DNA of 38,397 nt from Limnohabitans sp. (GTDB lineage: Bacteria > Pseudomonadota > Gammaproteobacteria > Burkholderiales > Burkholderiaceae_C): NCBI RefSeq assembly GCF_017848645.1, contig NZ_JAFEIF010000077.1, positions 1 through 38,397 of the forward strand, given 5' to 3'. A program made the position numbers and the translations under genes. Of the stretch, positions 32,315 through 38,397 are shown piece after piece. Below the pieces are notes generated by a model that searched no databases, was not told where the DNA came from, and was given only the letters and a program-made list of their open reading frames with translations. Within the stretch, counting starts at the first letter, position 1. Each line of letters begins with the position of its first letter.

Positions 32315-32968
32315 TCAGACGCCCCGGGGGTAACGTTTGAAGGCGCTGCGGAACACGTCCACCACCTCGTGCGCGCCGCTCATGCTCACGCCCAAGTCTT
32401 TGGCCAGGCCGTCCTTGATGCCATAGCACCAGCCGTGCACGCTGAGCTTCTGCCCGCGCGACCAGGCGTCTTGCACCACATTGGTCAGGGCCACGTTGCC
32501 CACTTGCTCGATCACGTTCATTTCGCACAGGGCGTCTTCTTGCTCGGGCACCGTGAGGTGATCCAGGCGGCGGCGGTGGCGCACCTTGACATCGTGAACA
32601 TGGCGCAGCCAGTTGTCGGCCAAACCCACACGCATGCCCCGCAGCGTGGCCAGCACGCCGCCACAGCCGTAATGCCCCACCACCATGATGTGCTCGACCT
32701 TGAGCGCATCCACCGCGTACTGGATAACCGACAGCGCATTCAGGTCAGAGTGCACCACCACGTTGGCCACGTTACGGTGCACAAACACCTCGCCCGGGTC
32801 CAAGCCGGTGATCTGGTTAGCGGGGACGCGGCTGTCGGAGCAGCCGATCCACAAGTACTTGGGGTTTTGTTGATTGGCCAGGCGTGAGAAAAACGCTGGG
32901 TCATCGCGCACCATGCGCGCCGACCATTGGCGGTTGTTGTCCAGGAGGTGTTGCAGTGATGTGGTCAT
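32315..32968 (-). CDS. can: beta-class carbonic anhydrase
   Basis: Interconverts carbon dioxide and bicarbonate. A 217-residue cytoplasmic zinc enzyme. Ligands are visible as Cys43 with the Asp45-Arg47 dyad in WIGCSDSRVPAN, and His99 and Cys102 in VVGHYGCGGV. The GEVFVHRNVANVV segment is also typical. It is placed 46 nt after liuA. Because methylcrotonyl-CoA carboxylase consumes bicarbonate, supply of bicarbonate to that step is a reasonable job, but this is inference from the operon. The start at 32968 begins MTTSLQHLL; upstream codons add no family sequence. Confidence 0.95.
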   Translation of the reverse strand: MTTSLQHLLDNNRQWSARMVRDDPAFFSRLANQQNPKYLWIGCSDSRVPANQITGLDPGEVFVHRNVANVVVHSDLNALSVIQYAVDALKVEHIMVVGHYGCGGVLATLRGMRVGLADNWLRHVHDVKVRHRRRLDHLTVPEQEDALCEMNVIEQVGNVALTNVVQDAWSRGQKLSVHGWCYGIKDGLAKDLGVSMSGAHEVVDVFRSAFKRYPRGV

Positions 32969-33014
32969 GGTGGGATTGTCGCTGGACTGGCCTACCGCAA
33001 GATGACAAGCCAGC

Positions 33015-34196
33015 TCAGCAGGTTTCGGCAAACAGCTCGCGGCCGATCAGCATGCGGCGAATCTCGCTGGTGCCCGCGCCGATCTCGTACAGCTTGGCAT
33101 CGCGCCACAAACGGCCCAGCGGGTATTCATTGATGTAGCCATTGCCACCAAAAATCTGCACACCCTCGCCCGCCATCCAGGTGGCTTTTTCAGCGGTCCA
33201 CAAGATGACCGAGGCGCAATCCTTGCGCACCTGGCGCACATGCTCGGCACCCAACAAGTCAAGGTTCTTGGCCACGGTGTAAGCGAACGAGCGTCCAGCC
33301 TGCAGCACGGTGTACATGTCAGCGACTTTGCCCTGAATCAACTGGAACTCGCCAATGCTTTGGCCAAACTGCTTGCGGTCGTGGATGTAGGGGATCACGT
33401 TGTCCATGACGGCCTGCATGATGCCCAGCGGGCCGCCGGTGAGCACAGCGCGTTCATAGTCCAGACCGCTCATCAGCACCTTGGCGCCGTTGTTCAGGCC
33501 GCCCAAAATATTTTCAGCAGGCACTTCCACGTTGTTGAACACCAGCTCGCCCGTGTGGCTGCCGCGCATGCCCAGCTTGTCGAGCTTTTGCGCAATGCTG
33601 AAACCCTTCATGCCCTTTTCAATCAAAAAGGCCGTCACACCGCGCGCGCCCAGCTCGGGCTCGCTCTTGGCGTACACCACCAGGGTGTCGGCATCCGGGC
33701 CGTTGGTGATCCACATCTTGGAGCCGTTGAGCAGGTAATAACCGCCCTTGTCTTCGGCCTTGAGCTTCATGCTCAGCACGTCCGAGCCCGCACCGGGCTC
33801 GGACATGGCCAAGGCACCGACGTGCTCACCACTGATGAGCTTGGGCAGGTATTTGGCGCGTTGCTCGGGCGTGCCGTTGCGCTTGATCTGGTTGACACAC
33901 AGGTTGGAGTGCGCGCCGTAGCTCAGGCCCACTGAGGCGCTGGCACGGGAGATTTCTTCCATGGCGATCATGTGCGCCAAGTAGCCCATGTTCGCGCCGC
34001 CGTATTCCTCACCCACAGTGATGCCGAGCACGCCCAGGTCGCCCATCTTGCGCCACAGGTCCATGGGGAACTGGTCATTGCGGTCGATCTCGGCCGCGCG
34101 GGGGGCGATTTCAGCTTGGGCAAAGTCGCGCACCGCGTCGCGCAGAGCGTCGATGTCTTCACCGAGTTGGAAGTTCAGGCCGGGCAGGTTGTTCAT
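33015..34196 (-). CDS. liuA: isovaleryl-CoA dehydrogenase
   Basis: Oxidises isovaleryl-CoA to 3-methylcrotonyl-CoA, the first acyl-CoA step of leucine degradation, with FAD and electron transfer flavoprotein. A 393-residue acyl-CoA dehydrogenase. The signatures [18 protein letters not shown] and [20 protein letters not shown] are present. The catalytic Glu is in [14 protein letters not shown] (around residue 248), the isovaleryl-type position, and the usual Glu of other family members is replaced (YEIGAGTSE has Gly there). The start at 34196 (MNNLPGLNF) follows TGGAGAAACC. It is second in an operon that begins with the thioesterase gene behind a LiuR site. Confidence 0.96.
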   Translation of the reverse strand: MNNLPGLNFQLGEDIDALRDAVRDFAQAEIAPRAAEIDRNDQFPMDLWRKMGDLGVLGITVGEEYGGANMGYLAHMIAMEEISRASASVGLSYGAHSNLCVNQIKRNGTPEQRAKYLPKLISGEHVGALAMSEPGAGSDVLSMKLKAEDKGGYYLLNGSKMWITNGPDADTLVVYAKSEPELGARGVTAFLIEKGMKGFSIAQKLDKLGMRGSHTGELVFNNVEVPAENILGGLNNGAKVLMSGLDYERAVLTGGPLGIMQAVMDNVIPYIHDRKQFGQSIGEFQLIQGKVADMYTVLQAGRSFAYTVAKNLDLLGAEHVRQVRKDCASVILWTAEKATWMAGEGVQIFGGNGYINEYPLGRLWRDAKLYEIGAGTSEIRRMLIGRELFAETC

Positions 34197-34284
34197 GGTT
34201 TCTCCGTTGAGCGTTGTTAGTTTGTGTATTTGTGCAGTTACGGTGGTTTTCACGCTGAACGCTGAACGCCCAACGCAGAACACA

Positions 34285-34785
34285 CTAATAAGTTTTAGGC
34301 ACAGGCACCAGCGTCGACTGCATCACGGCACAGTCCGAGCGTTTGCCGCTGTCATCGATGTGCACCACTTCGGCGCTGGTCACGATGATGCGTTTGCCCG
34401 CCTTGGTGACACGACCGCTGGCGCGAATCTCGCCGCCTTGAAAGTTGGAAAGGAAGTTGATCTTGTATTCCACGGTGGTGACTTCCATGCCTTCTGGGGA
34501 CACGGTCAGTGCAGCGTAACCGGCGGCGATGTCCGCCAGCGCGCCAATGGCACCGCCGTGAAAACCACCTTGCTGCTGTGTGACTTTGTCGCTGTAGGGC
34601 ACCGCCAGTTCGACCTGCCCAACCGTGGCCGACAGCAATCGCACACCCAAGTGGTTCATCATGCCCTGACGGGCCAGACTCAGCGCCACGCGCTCATGGG
34701 CTGCACGGTCTTGGTGCGCAGCGGCAGCAAGACTTGAGGGGTCTGAAGAAGGGGCAGTGCTCACATCGCATCCAGTGCTTGACAT
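34285..34785 (-). CDS. PaaI-type hotdog-fold thioesterase
   Basis: A 166-residue hotdog-fold protein expected to release acids from acyl-CoA. The conserved helix is [19 protein letters not shown], and a strand typical of PaaI proteins is [18 protein letters not shown]. About 35 N-terminal residues rich in Ser and Ala precede the domain. The start at 34785 (MSSTGCDV) is an ATG; a TTG one codon earlier is not needed. It is the first gene behind the LiuR operator centred near 34812, so it is probably part of the liuA operon, where it could drain excess acyl-CoA. Confidence 0.87.
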   Translation of the reverse strand: MSSTGCDVSTAPSSDPSSLAAAAHQDRAAHERVALSLARQGMMNHLGVRLLSATVGQVELAVPYSDKVTQQQGGFHGGAIGALADIAAGYAALTVSPEGMEVTTVEYKINFLSNFQGGEIRASGRVTKAGKRIIVTSAEVVHIDDSGKRSDCAVMQSTLVPVPKTY

Positions 34786-34801
34786 CAAACCCGGACTTTA
34801 A

Positions 34802-34823
34802 TTGACGTTTACGTCAACGTCAA
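34802..34823. promoter_or_regulatory. LiuR operator upstream of the paaI-liuA operon
   Basis: TTGACGTTTACGTCAA is a near-perfect palindrome, followed by a further CGTCAA half. On the minus strand TTGACG and TAAAGT are spaced 17 nt around it, so the site overlaps the core promoter, as MerR-family sites do. It differs from the second site at 35345-35366 in one of 22 bases. The ATG of the thioesterase begins 17 nt away. Confidence 0.82.
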
Positions 34824-34865
34824 CCAAAACCGGGGCCTTACCTGCCCCCCCGCCACGCCACACGG

Positions 34866-35270
34866 TCAGGCGCCAACACCCGCCTTGTTGGCCTTGGTCA
34901 GCAGGCTGCGGGTTTCTTTTTCGTGGGTTTTGACCTCGTCCAGGGTGGCTTCCAGATCGGCCAGCTGCGACTCCAGTTGCTGGCGGTGTTCGGCCAGCAC
35001 CACGAGGAATTTTTTGAGCTGCGGCACTGTGTCGCGGGGGCTGTCGTACATGTCGATCAGGTCTTTGGCCTCGTTGAGCGACAGGCCCAGGCGCTTGGCC
35101 CGCAAGGTGAGTTTGAGGCGGGTGCGGTCGCGCGAGGAATAAACGCGGTTGCGCCCACCCGGGCCGGAGCGCTCGGGTTCGAGCAGGCCCATGTCTTCGT
35201 AAAAACGGATCGCGCGGGTGGTCAGGTCAAATTCCTGGGCCAGATCGCTGATCGAGAAGGTGTTCGCCAT
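34866..35270 (-). CDS. liuR: MerR-family regulator of branched-chain degradation, LiuR
   Basis: DNA-binding regulator of 134 residues. The N-terminal winged helix shows TFSISDLAQEFDLTTRAIRF followed by YEDMGLLEPERSG and RVYSSRDRTRL, and a long C-terminal coiled coil (about residues 75-125) provides dimerisation. It lacks the Cys pairs of metal-sensing MerR proteins. LiuR proteins control the leucine pathway in proteobacteria and bind a TTGACGTNAACGTCAA-like palindrome, two copies of which flank this gene. The ATG at 35270 leads directly into the helix-turn-helix; upstream codons give no family sequence. Confidence 0.9.
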   Translation of the reverse strand: MANTFSISDLAQEFDLTTRAIRFYEDMGLLEPERSGPGGRNRVYSSRDRTRLKLTLRAKRLGLSLNEAKDLIDMYDSPRDTVPQLKKFLVVLAEHRQQLESQLADLEATLDEVKTHEKETRSLLTKANKAGVGA

Positions 35271-35344
35271 GGCGTGGGGTCCCCTGAGCTTGCGCAAGGG
35301 GGACAGGCCCGCAAAAACCCGCCCCCTACAATGAAAATTCATCT

Positions 35345-35366
35345 TTGACGTTAACGTCAACGTCAA
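35345..35366. promoter_or_regulatory. LiuR operator between liuR and the MBL-fold gene
   Basis: TTGACGTTAACGTCAA is a perfect 16-bp palindrome, again followed by CGTCAA. It lies 74 nt from the liuR start and 32 nt from the MBL-fold start, so one site can serve autoregulation of liuR and control of the divergent gene. Confidence 0.85.
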
Positions 35367-35398
35367 ATGCCCGAATGCTAACCCAAACCCCCTGACGC

Positions 35399-36520
35399 AT
35401 GTCCACCTTGCCCACAGACCGCGTGATGCCCAGCCCCAGCGCCCGCGTCGACGGCCCACCTTTGCACTACCCCTTGGCCGAGCAGCTGCCCGCCACGGGC
35501 GGGGCCATCGAGGTGGCCCCCGGTGTTTTCTGGCTGCGCATGGGGCTGCCCTTTGCGCTCAACCACATCAACCTGTGGCTGCTGCGCGACCAACTGCCCG
35601 ACCCGGCCCAGCCGGACGTGCTGCGTGAGGGCTGGACGGCGGTGGACTGCGGCATCGACAACCCGGCGACCCGCCAAGCCTGGCAAGACGTGGAGGCGCA
35701 AGTGCTGCAGGGCTTGCCCATCTTGCGCGTGCTGGCCACCCACATGCACCCGGACCACATGGGCCTGGCGCACTGGCTGTGCGAGCGCTGGCAAGCGCCG
35801 CTGTGGATGAGCACCAGCGAGTACCAATCGGCCCTGCTCGCTTGCAGCGGGTTGTCCAATTTTGGGGGCGCACCCACGGTGGCTTTTTTCAAAGCGCACG
35901 GTTGGAGCCAACCTGACGAGCTCGCCCAGGTGCAGGCGCGGGTGGGTTATTACCCCAGCATGGTGCCGCAGATCCCTGGCGCTTATGTGCGCTTGATGGC
36001 GGGCATGCAGGTGCGCATCGGCGAGCGCCTTTGGCAGTGCATCAGTGGTTACGGCCACTCGCCCGAACACATGGCTTTGCTCGATGCGCAGCAGCAGTTG
36101 CTGATCAGCGGCGACATGCTGCTGCCGTCCATTTCCACCAACGTCAGCGTCTACGCCATGGAGCCCGATGGCAACCCGTTGCAGTGGTTCCTCGACTCGC
36201 TGGACAAGATGGCGCAGCTGCCCGATGCCACCTTGGTGCTGCCCTCGCACGGGCGACCGTTTCAAGGCGCAATGACGCGCATTGCGCAACTGAAGTTGCA
36301 CCACGCCGAGCGCCTGGCCGAACTGCTGCAGGCCTGCCGTGCGCAGGCGTGCTGCGCCCACGAGCTCTTGCCCGTGCTGTTCAAACGCCCCCTCGATGTG
36401 CACCAGACCACCTTCGCCTTGGGCGAAGCCGTGGCCCACCTGAACCTGCTGTGGCTGTCCGGCCAGATGCGCCGCGAACGCGGGGCTGATGGTGTGATCC
36501 GGTTCAGCACCCACCCCTAG
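35399..36520 (+). CDS. MBL-fold metallo-hydrolase with C-terminal winged helix
   Basis: A 373-residue metallo-beta-lactamase-fold hydrolase. The metal motif is THMHPDHMG, with His115, His117, Asp119 and His120. Later ligands are in GYGHSPEHMALL, LISGDMLLPS and VLPSHGRPF. The last 80 residues look like the winged-helix tail of LACTB2-like proteins (QTTFALGEAVAHLNLLWLSG). It is divergent from liuR and shares its operator, so a role in acyl-CoA or thioester turnover during leucine growth is possible, but the substrate is not known. Confidence 0.9.
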   Translation: MSTLPTDRVMPSPSARVDGPPLHYPLAEQLPATGGAIEVAPGVFWLRMGLPFALNHINLWLLRDQLPDPAQPDVLREGWTAVDCGIDNPATRQAWQDVEAQVLQGLPILRVLATHMHPDHMGLAHWLCERWQAPLWMSTSEYQSALLACSGLSNFGGAPTVAFFKAHGWSQPDELAQVQARVGYYPSMVPQIPGAYVRLMAGMQVRIGERLWQCISGYGHSPEHMALLDAQQQLLISGDMLLPSISTNVSVYAMEPDGNPLQWFLDSLDKMAQLPDATLVLPSHGRPFQGAMTRIAQLKLHHAERLAELLQACRAQACCAHELLPVLFKRPLDVHQTTFALGEAVAHLNLLWLSGQMRRERGADGVIRFSTHP

Positions 36521-36546
36521 GCCAGCGCCTTCACGCAAAGCCTGAC

Positions 36547-37488
36547 TCAGTCTTCTTTCAAGTCCACCGGGGCCTGGCGCAAGGCTTTGCGGCGCTCGGC
36601 GTAGTCGGGCATGACCTCACCCACGGTTTCCCAAAAGCGCGGGCTGTGGTTCATCTCGCGCAGGTGGGCCAGCTCGTGCACCACCACGTAGTCGATCTGG
36701 CTGATGGGCAGGTGGATCAGCCGCCAGTTCAGGCGGATGTGCCCATCGTTGCGGGCACTGCCCCAGCGCGTGCTGGCGCTCGACAAACTGAGCTTTTGCC
36801 AACGCACCCCCAACAGCGGCGCGAAGTGCTTCAGTCGCTCCTCAAACAAAGCCTTGGCCTGTTTTTTGAGCCACACCTGGGCCGCGTCGCGCACTTGGGT
36901 CACCGAGGCACCGGGGGGCACCGTCACGGGCAACACCTGCTCGGGCGCCAGGTCTTGCCCATGCACACGCCCCACGCCGCGCTCGAGCACACACAGCTGC
37001 ACCGTGCGCCCCAAAAAAGGCACCTCGGCCCCGTGCCGCCACTCGATGGCTTTTTGAAACTGTTCGGTCTGCCGCTCTTTGAACTGCTGCAGCTTGGCCA
37101 CAATCCAGCCGCCTTTTTCCTGCACAGCGGCGTCCACCTCGCGCAGGGGCACCCAATTGGGCGCACGCACCACCAGGCCATCGGCCCCCACCAAAAAACC
37201 GATGCTCTTGCGCCGCGAGCGTTCAAAACGAAAAGACACCGTGACGCCTTGCAACTGGGCATGGCGGTTGGCCGCGGGGTGGGTGAAGCCCCAAGGGCCG
37301 GCTGGCGGCTGGGGCAATGCCTCTTGGGCATCGCCTGAACTCGGGGGTGTCGCGGCGTGCGGTGTTGTCGCGACAGACTGGGCGTCTGCTGCAGGCGGGG
37401 CCAAGGCTGTGGATGGCGACATGGTGCTGGGCTGCACCGGGTCACCGCCGGTGAAAAAGTCCAGCACAAATTGCAAAGGCGCGCGCAT
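36547..37488 (-). CDS. YgjP-like M48-type metallopeptidase domain protein
   Basis: A 313-residue protein. After about 75 residues of low complexity rich in Pro, Ala, Ser and Thr comes the YgjP (DUF45) domain. Its end carries the zinc motif YVVVHELAHLREMNHSPRFW, with HELAH and a third His, preceded by STRWGSARNDGHIRLNWRL. The family is related to SprT and zinc peptidases, but its substrate is unknown. The start is uncertain: ATG at 37488, or TTG at 37509, which would overlap the plsC stop by 4 nt. It converges on the MBL-fold gene. Confidence 0.88.
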   Translation of the reverse strand: MRAPLQFVLDFFTGGDPVQPSTMSPSTALAPPAADAQSVATTPHAATPPSSGDAQEALPQPPAGPWGFTHPAANRHAQLQGVTVSFRFERSRRKSIGFLVGADGLVVRAPNWVPLREVDAAVQEKGGWIVAKLQQFKERQTEQFQKAIEWRHGAEVPFLGRTVQLCVLERGVGRVHGQDLAPEQVLPVTVPPGASVTQVRDAAQVWLKKQAKALFEERLKHFAPLLGVRWQKLSLSSASTRWGSARNDGHIRLNWRLIHLPISQIDYVVVHELAHLREMNHSPRFWETVGEVMPDYAERRKALRQAPVDLKED

Positions 37489-37505
37489 GCTGGCCCCCAC
37501 TTGGC

Positions 37506-38267
37506 TCAATGCCCGGAGGCAGCGGGGTTGGCCTGAGGGTAAGCCTCGGGATCAAGACGGTGCATTTCGGACTCGATCCAGGTCTCGACTTCCAGCATCA
37601 ACTCTTCGGCGCTGCGGCCTTCACTCGAAATGGCGCGGCCAATCGAGATGTCCACCACGCCCGGCTTTTTGACGAAGGCCCGTGTGGGCCAACAACGCGC
37701 CGAGGTCACGGCAATCGGGATGACGGGCACACCCGCCGCAATCGCCAGGCGTGCACCGCCGCTTTTGTACTCGCCCTTTTGGCCACGCGGGATGCGTGTG
37801 CCTTCGGGGAACATGATGACCCAGACACCGTCTTGCATGAGACGGCGGCCTTGCTGCACCACCTTGGCAAAGGCGCGTGAGCGCTGTTTGCGATCGATGT
37901 GGATCATGTCCAGACGCCCCATGGCCCAGCCAAAAAAGGGCACGCTCAGCAGCTCTTTCTTGAACACGTAGGCTAGCGGGTGCGGCATGATCGCAGGCAT
38001 CACAAAGGTCTCCCAGGTCGACTGGTGCTTGACCAGCAAGACCGCCGGGTCCTTGGTGCCCAAGGGCAGGTTCTCCATGCCCTGGATGCGGTTTTTGATG
38101 CCCAAAATCCAGGTGCCACTGTTCACGGCCAGGCGCAACCAGCCCGCGCAAATCCAGTACAGCCGCGTGCTGCTGACGAAGTAAGAAATCAGCACCACAA
38201 ACAGGGCCCAAGGGATGACGGTGATGGCCATCCACAACACATGGACCAGAGAGCGGATGAAGTTCAT
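37506..38267 (-). CDS. plsC: 1-acyl-sn-glycerol-3-phosphate acyltransferase
   Basis: Acylates lysophosphatidic acid to phosphatidic acid at the inner membrane, in phospholipid synthesis. A 253-residue protein with N-terminal membrane segments (about 8-30 and 38-58). The catalytic motif is KHQSTWET (His81, with Glu86 in place of the more common Asp), and the glycerophosphate-binding motif is FPEGTR at residues 153-158. The Glu variant is usual in betaproteobacterial PlsC. It overlaps the upstream gmhB end by 4 nt (ATGA), a conserved gene order. Confidence 0.94.
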   Translation of the reverse strand: MNFIRSLVHVLWMAITVIPWALFVVLISYFVSSTRLYWICAGWLRLAVNSGTWILGIKNRIQGMENLPLGTKDPAVLLVKHQSTWETFVMPAIMPHPLAYVFKKELLSVPFFGWAMGRLDMIHIDRKQRSRAFAKVVQQGRRLMQDGVWVIMFPEGTRIPRGQKGEYKSGGARLAIAAGVPVIPIAVTSARCWPTRAFVKKPGVVDISIGRAISSEGRSAEELMLEVETWIESEMHRLDPEAYPQANPAASGH

Positions 38268-38397
38268 GTTGGCGTCGTTGTCAAAGGTAAGCGCGAGCCC
38301 GATTCAGAGCCCAGCAAATGATCAACACAGGCGGCCAAATCGGCATGCACCTGTGTACCGGCCGGAAAACCCGGCGGCAAGGCCTGCCCCAGCCATT
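38264..38397 (-). CDS. gmhB: C-terminal end of a gene upstream of plsC, probably gmhB (partial)
   Basis: The last 43 codons of a minus-strand gene cut by the right edge. The visible end contains QALPPGFPAGTQVHADLAAC and VDHLL, then a short tail. In Burkholderiales the gene before plsC is commonly gmhB, the heptose-bisphosphate phosphatase of LPS core synthesis, and its family ends in a comparable V..DL...V..L stretch. The HAD motifs are outside the window, so the assignment rests on order and this short tail. The stop overlaps the plsC start as ATGA. Confidence 0.6.
   Translation of the reverse strand, partial: WLGQALPPGFPAGTQVHADLAACVDHLLGSESGSRLPLTTTPT

Noticed and set aside
1..38397. CRISPR arrays, rRNA or tRNA genes
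   Set aside because: No regularly spaced repeats and no clover-leaf or rRNA-like stretches were recognised when reading both strands.

Overview
The window looks like chromosomal DNA of a betaproteobacterium, order Burkholderiales, most likely family Comamonadaceae. The support is the high GC content, the style of the proteins, the gmhB-plsC-ygjP order at the right edge, a UvrA of the enlarged Burkholderiales kind, and a MerR-type LiuR with its TTGACGTTAACGTCAA operators. The genus cannot be fixed from sequence alone. No rRNA, tRNA, CRISPR array, prophage or complete insertion sequence was seen.

Layout. (1) 1-3402: a large uvrA-type gene on the minus strand, cut by the left edge. It carries an in-frame insert of about 130 residues built from two palindromic elements and a hexanucleotide repeat. 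(2) 3.4-5.6 kb: a small membrane protein and an MHS-type MFS transporter, each followed by a terminator. (3) 5.9-11.7 kb, plus strand: a GMC oxidoreductase with an orphan DUF4212 protein, then a membrane protein, a TPR protein and a two-subunit sodium:solute symporter ending in a strong bidirectional terminator. (4) 11.7-13.0 kb: a DsbA-like isomerase and a divergent UspA protein. (5) 13.0-22.6 kb, minus strand: a long leucine-degradation operon, liuB, vapBC, dinB-like, liuC, secreted hydrolase, liuD, ghrA, mvaB, ybaK-like and DUF1289, with a divergent AraC-type regulator at its head. (6) 23.8-25.7 kb: HAD, VOC, YchJ and rhodanese proteins. (7) 25.7-28.6 kb: trkA-trkH potassium uptake. (8) 28.6-30.5 kb: an acyl-CoA dehydrogenase and an SDR, then a REP-like repeat. 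(9) 30.6-35.3 kb, minus strand: a second leucine operon, paaI-like thioesterase, liuA, beta-carbonic anhydrase, membrane-anchored unknown and thiolase, plus liuR. (10) 35.4-38.4 kb: an MBL-fold hydrolase divergent from liuR, then ygjP, plsC and the end of gmhB.

How the genes work together. Leucine-derived isovaleryl-CoA would be oxidised by LiuA, carboxylated by LiuB/LiuD (methylcrotonyl-CoA carboxylase, biotin and bicarbonate dependent), hydrated by LiuC and cleaved by HMG-CoA lyase to acetyl-CoA and acetoacetate. The thiolase can finish the acetoacetyl-CoA. The carbonic anhydrase beside liuA could supply bicarbonate to the carboxylase. The pathway is split into two loci about 10 kb apart that appear to be under different regulators: LiuR sites are visible only at the liuA/liuR/MBL end, and an AraC-type gene sits at the liuB end. 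A vapBC toxin-antitoxin pair with its own promoter and operator lies inside the liuB operon.

The signals most worth a second look are the paired in-frame palindromic elements in uvrA (same 34-nt loop, unrelated arms, opposite orientation), the vapBC insertion with its internal promoter, and the orphan DUF4212 subunit.
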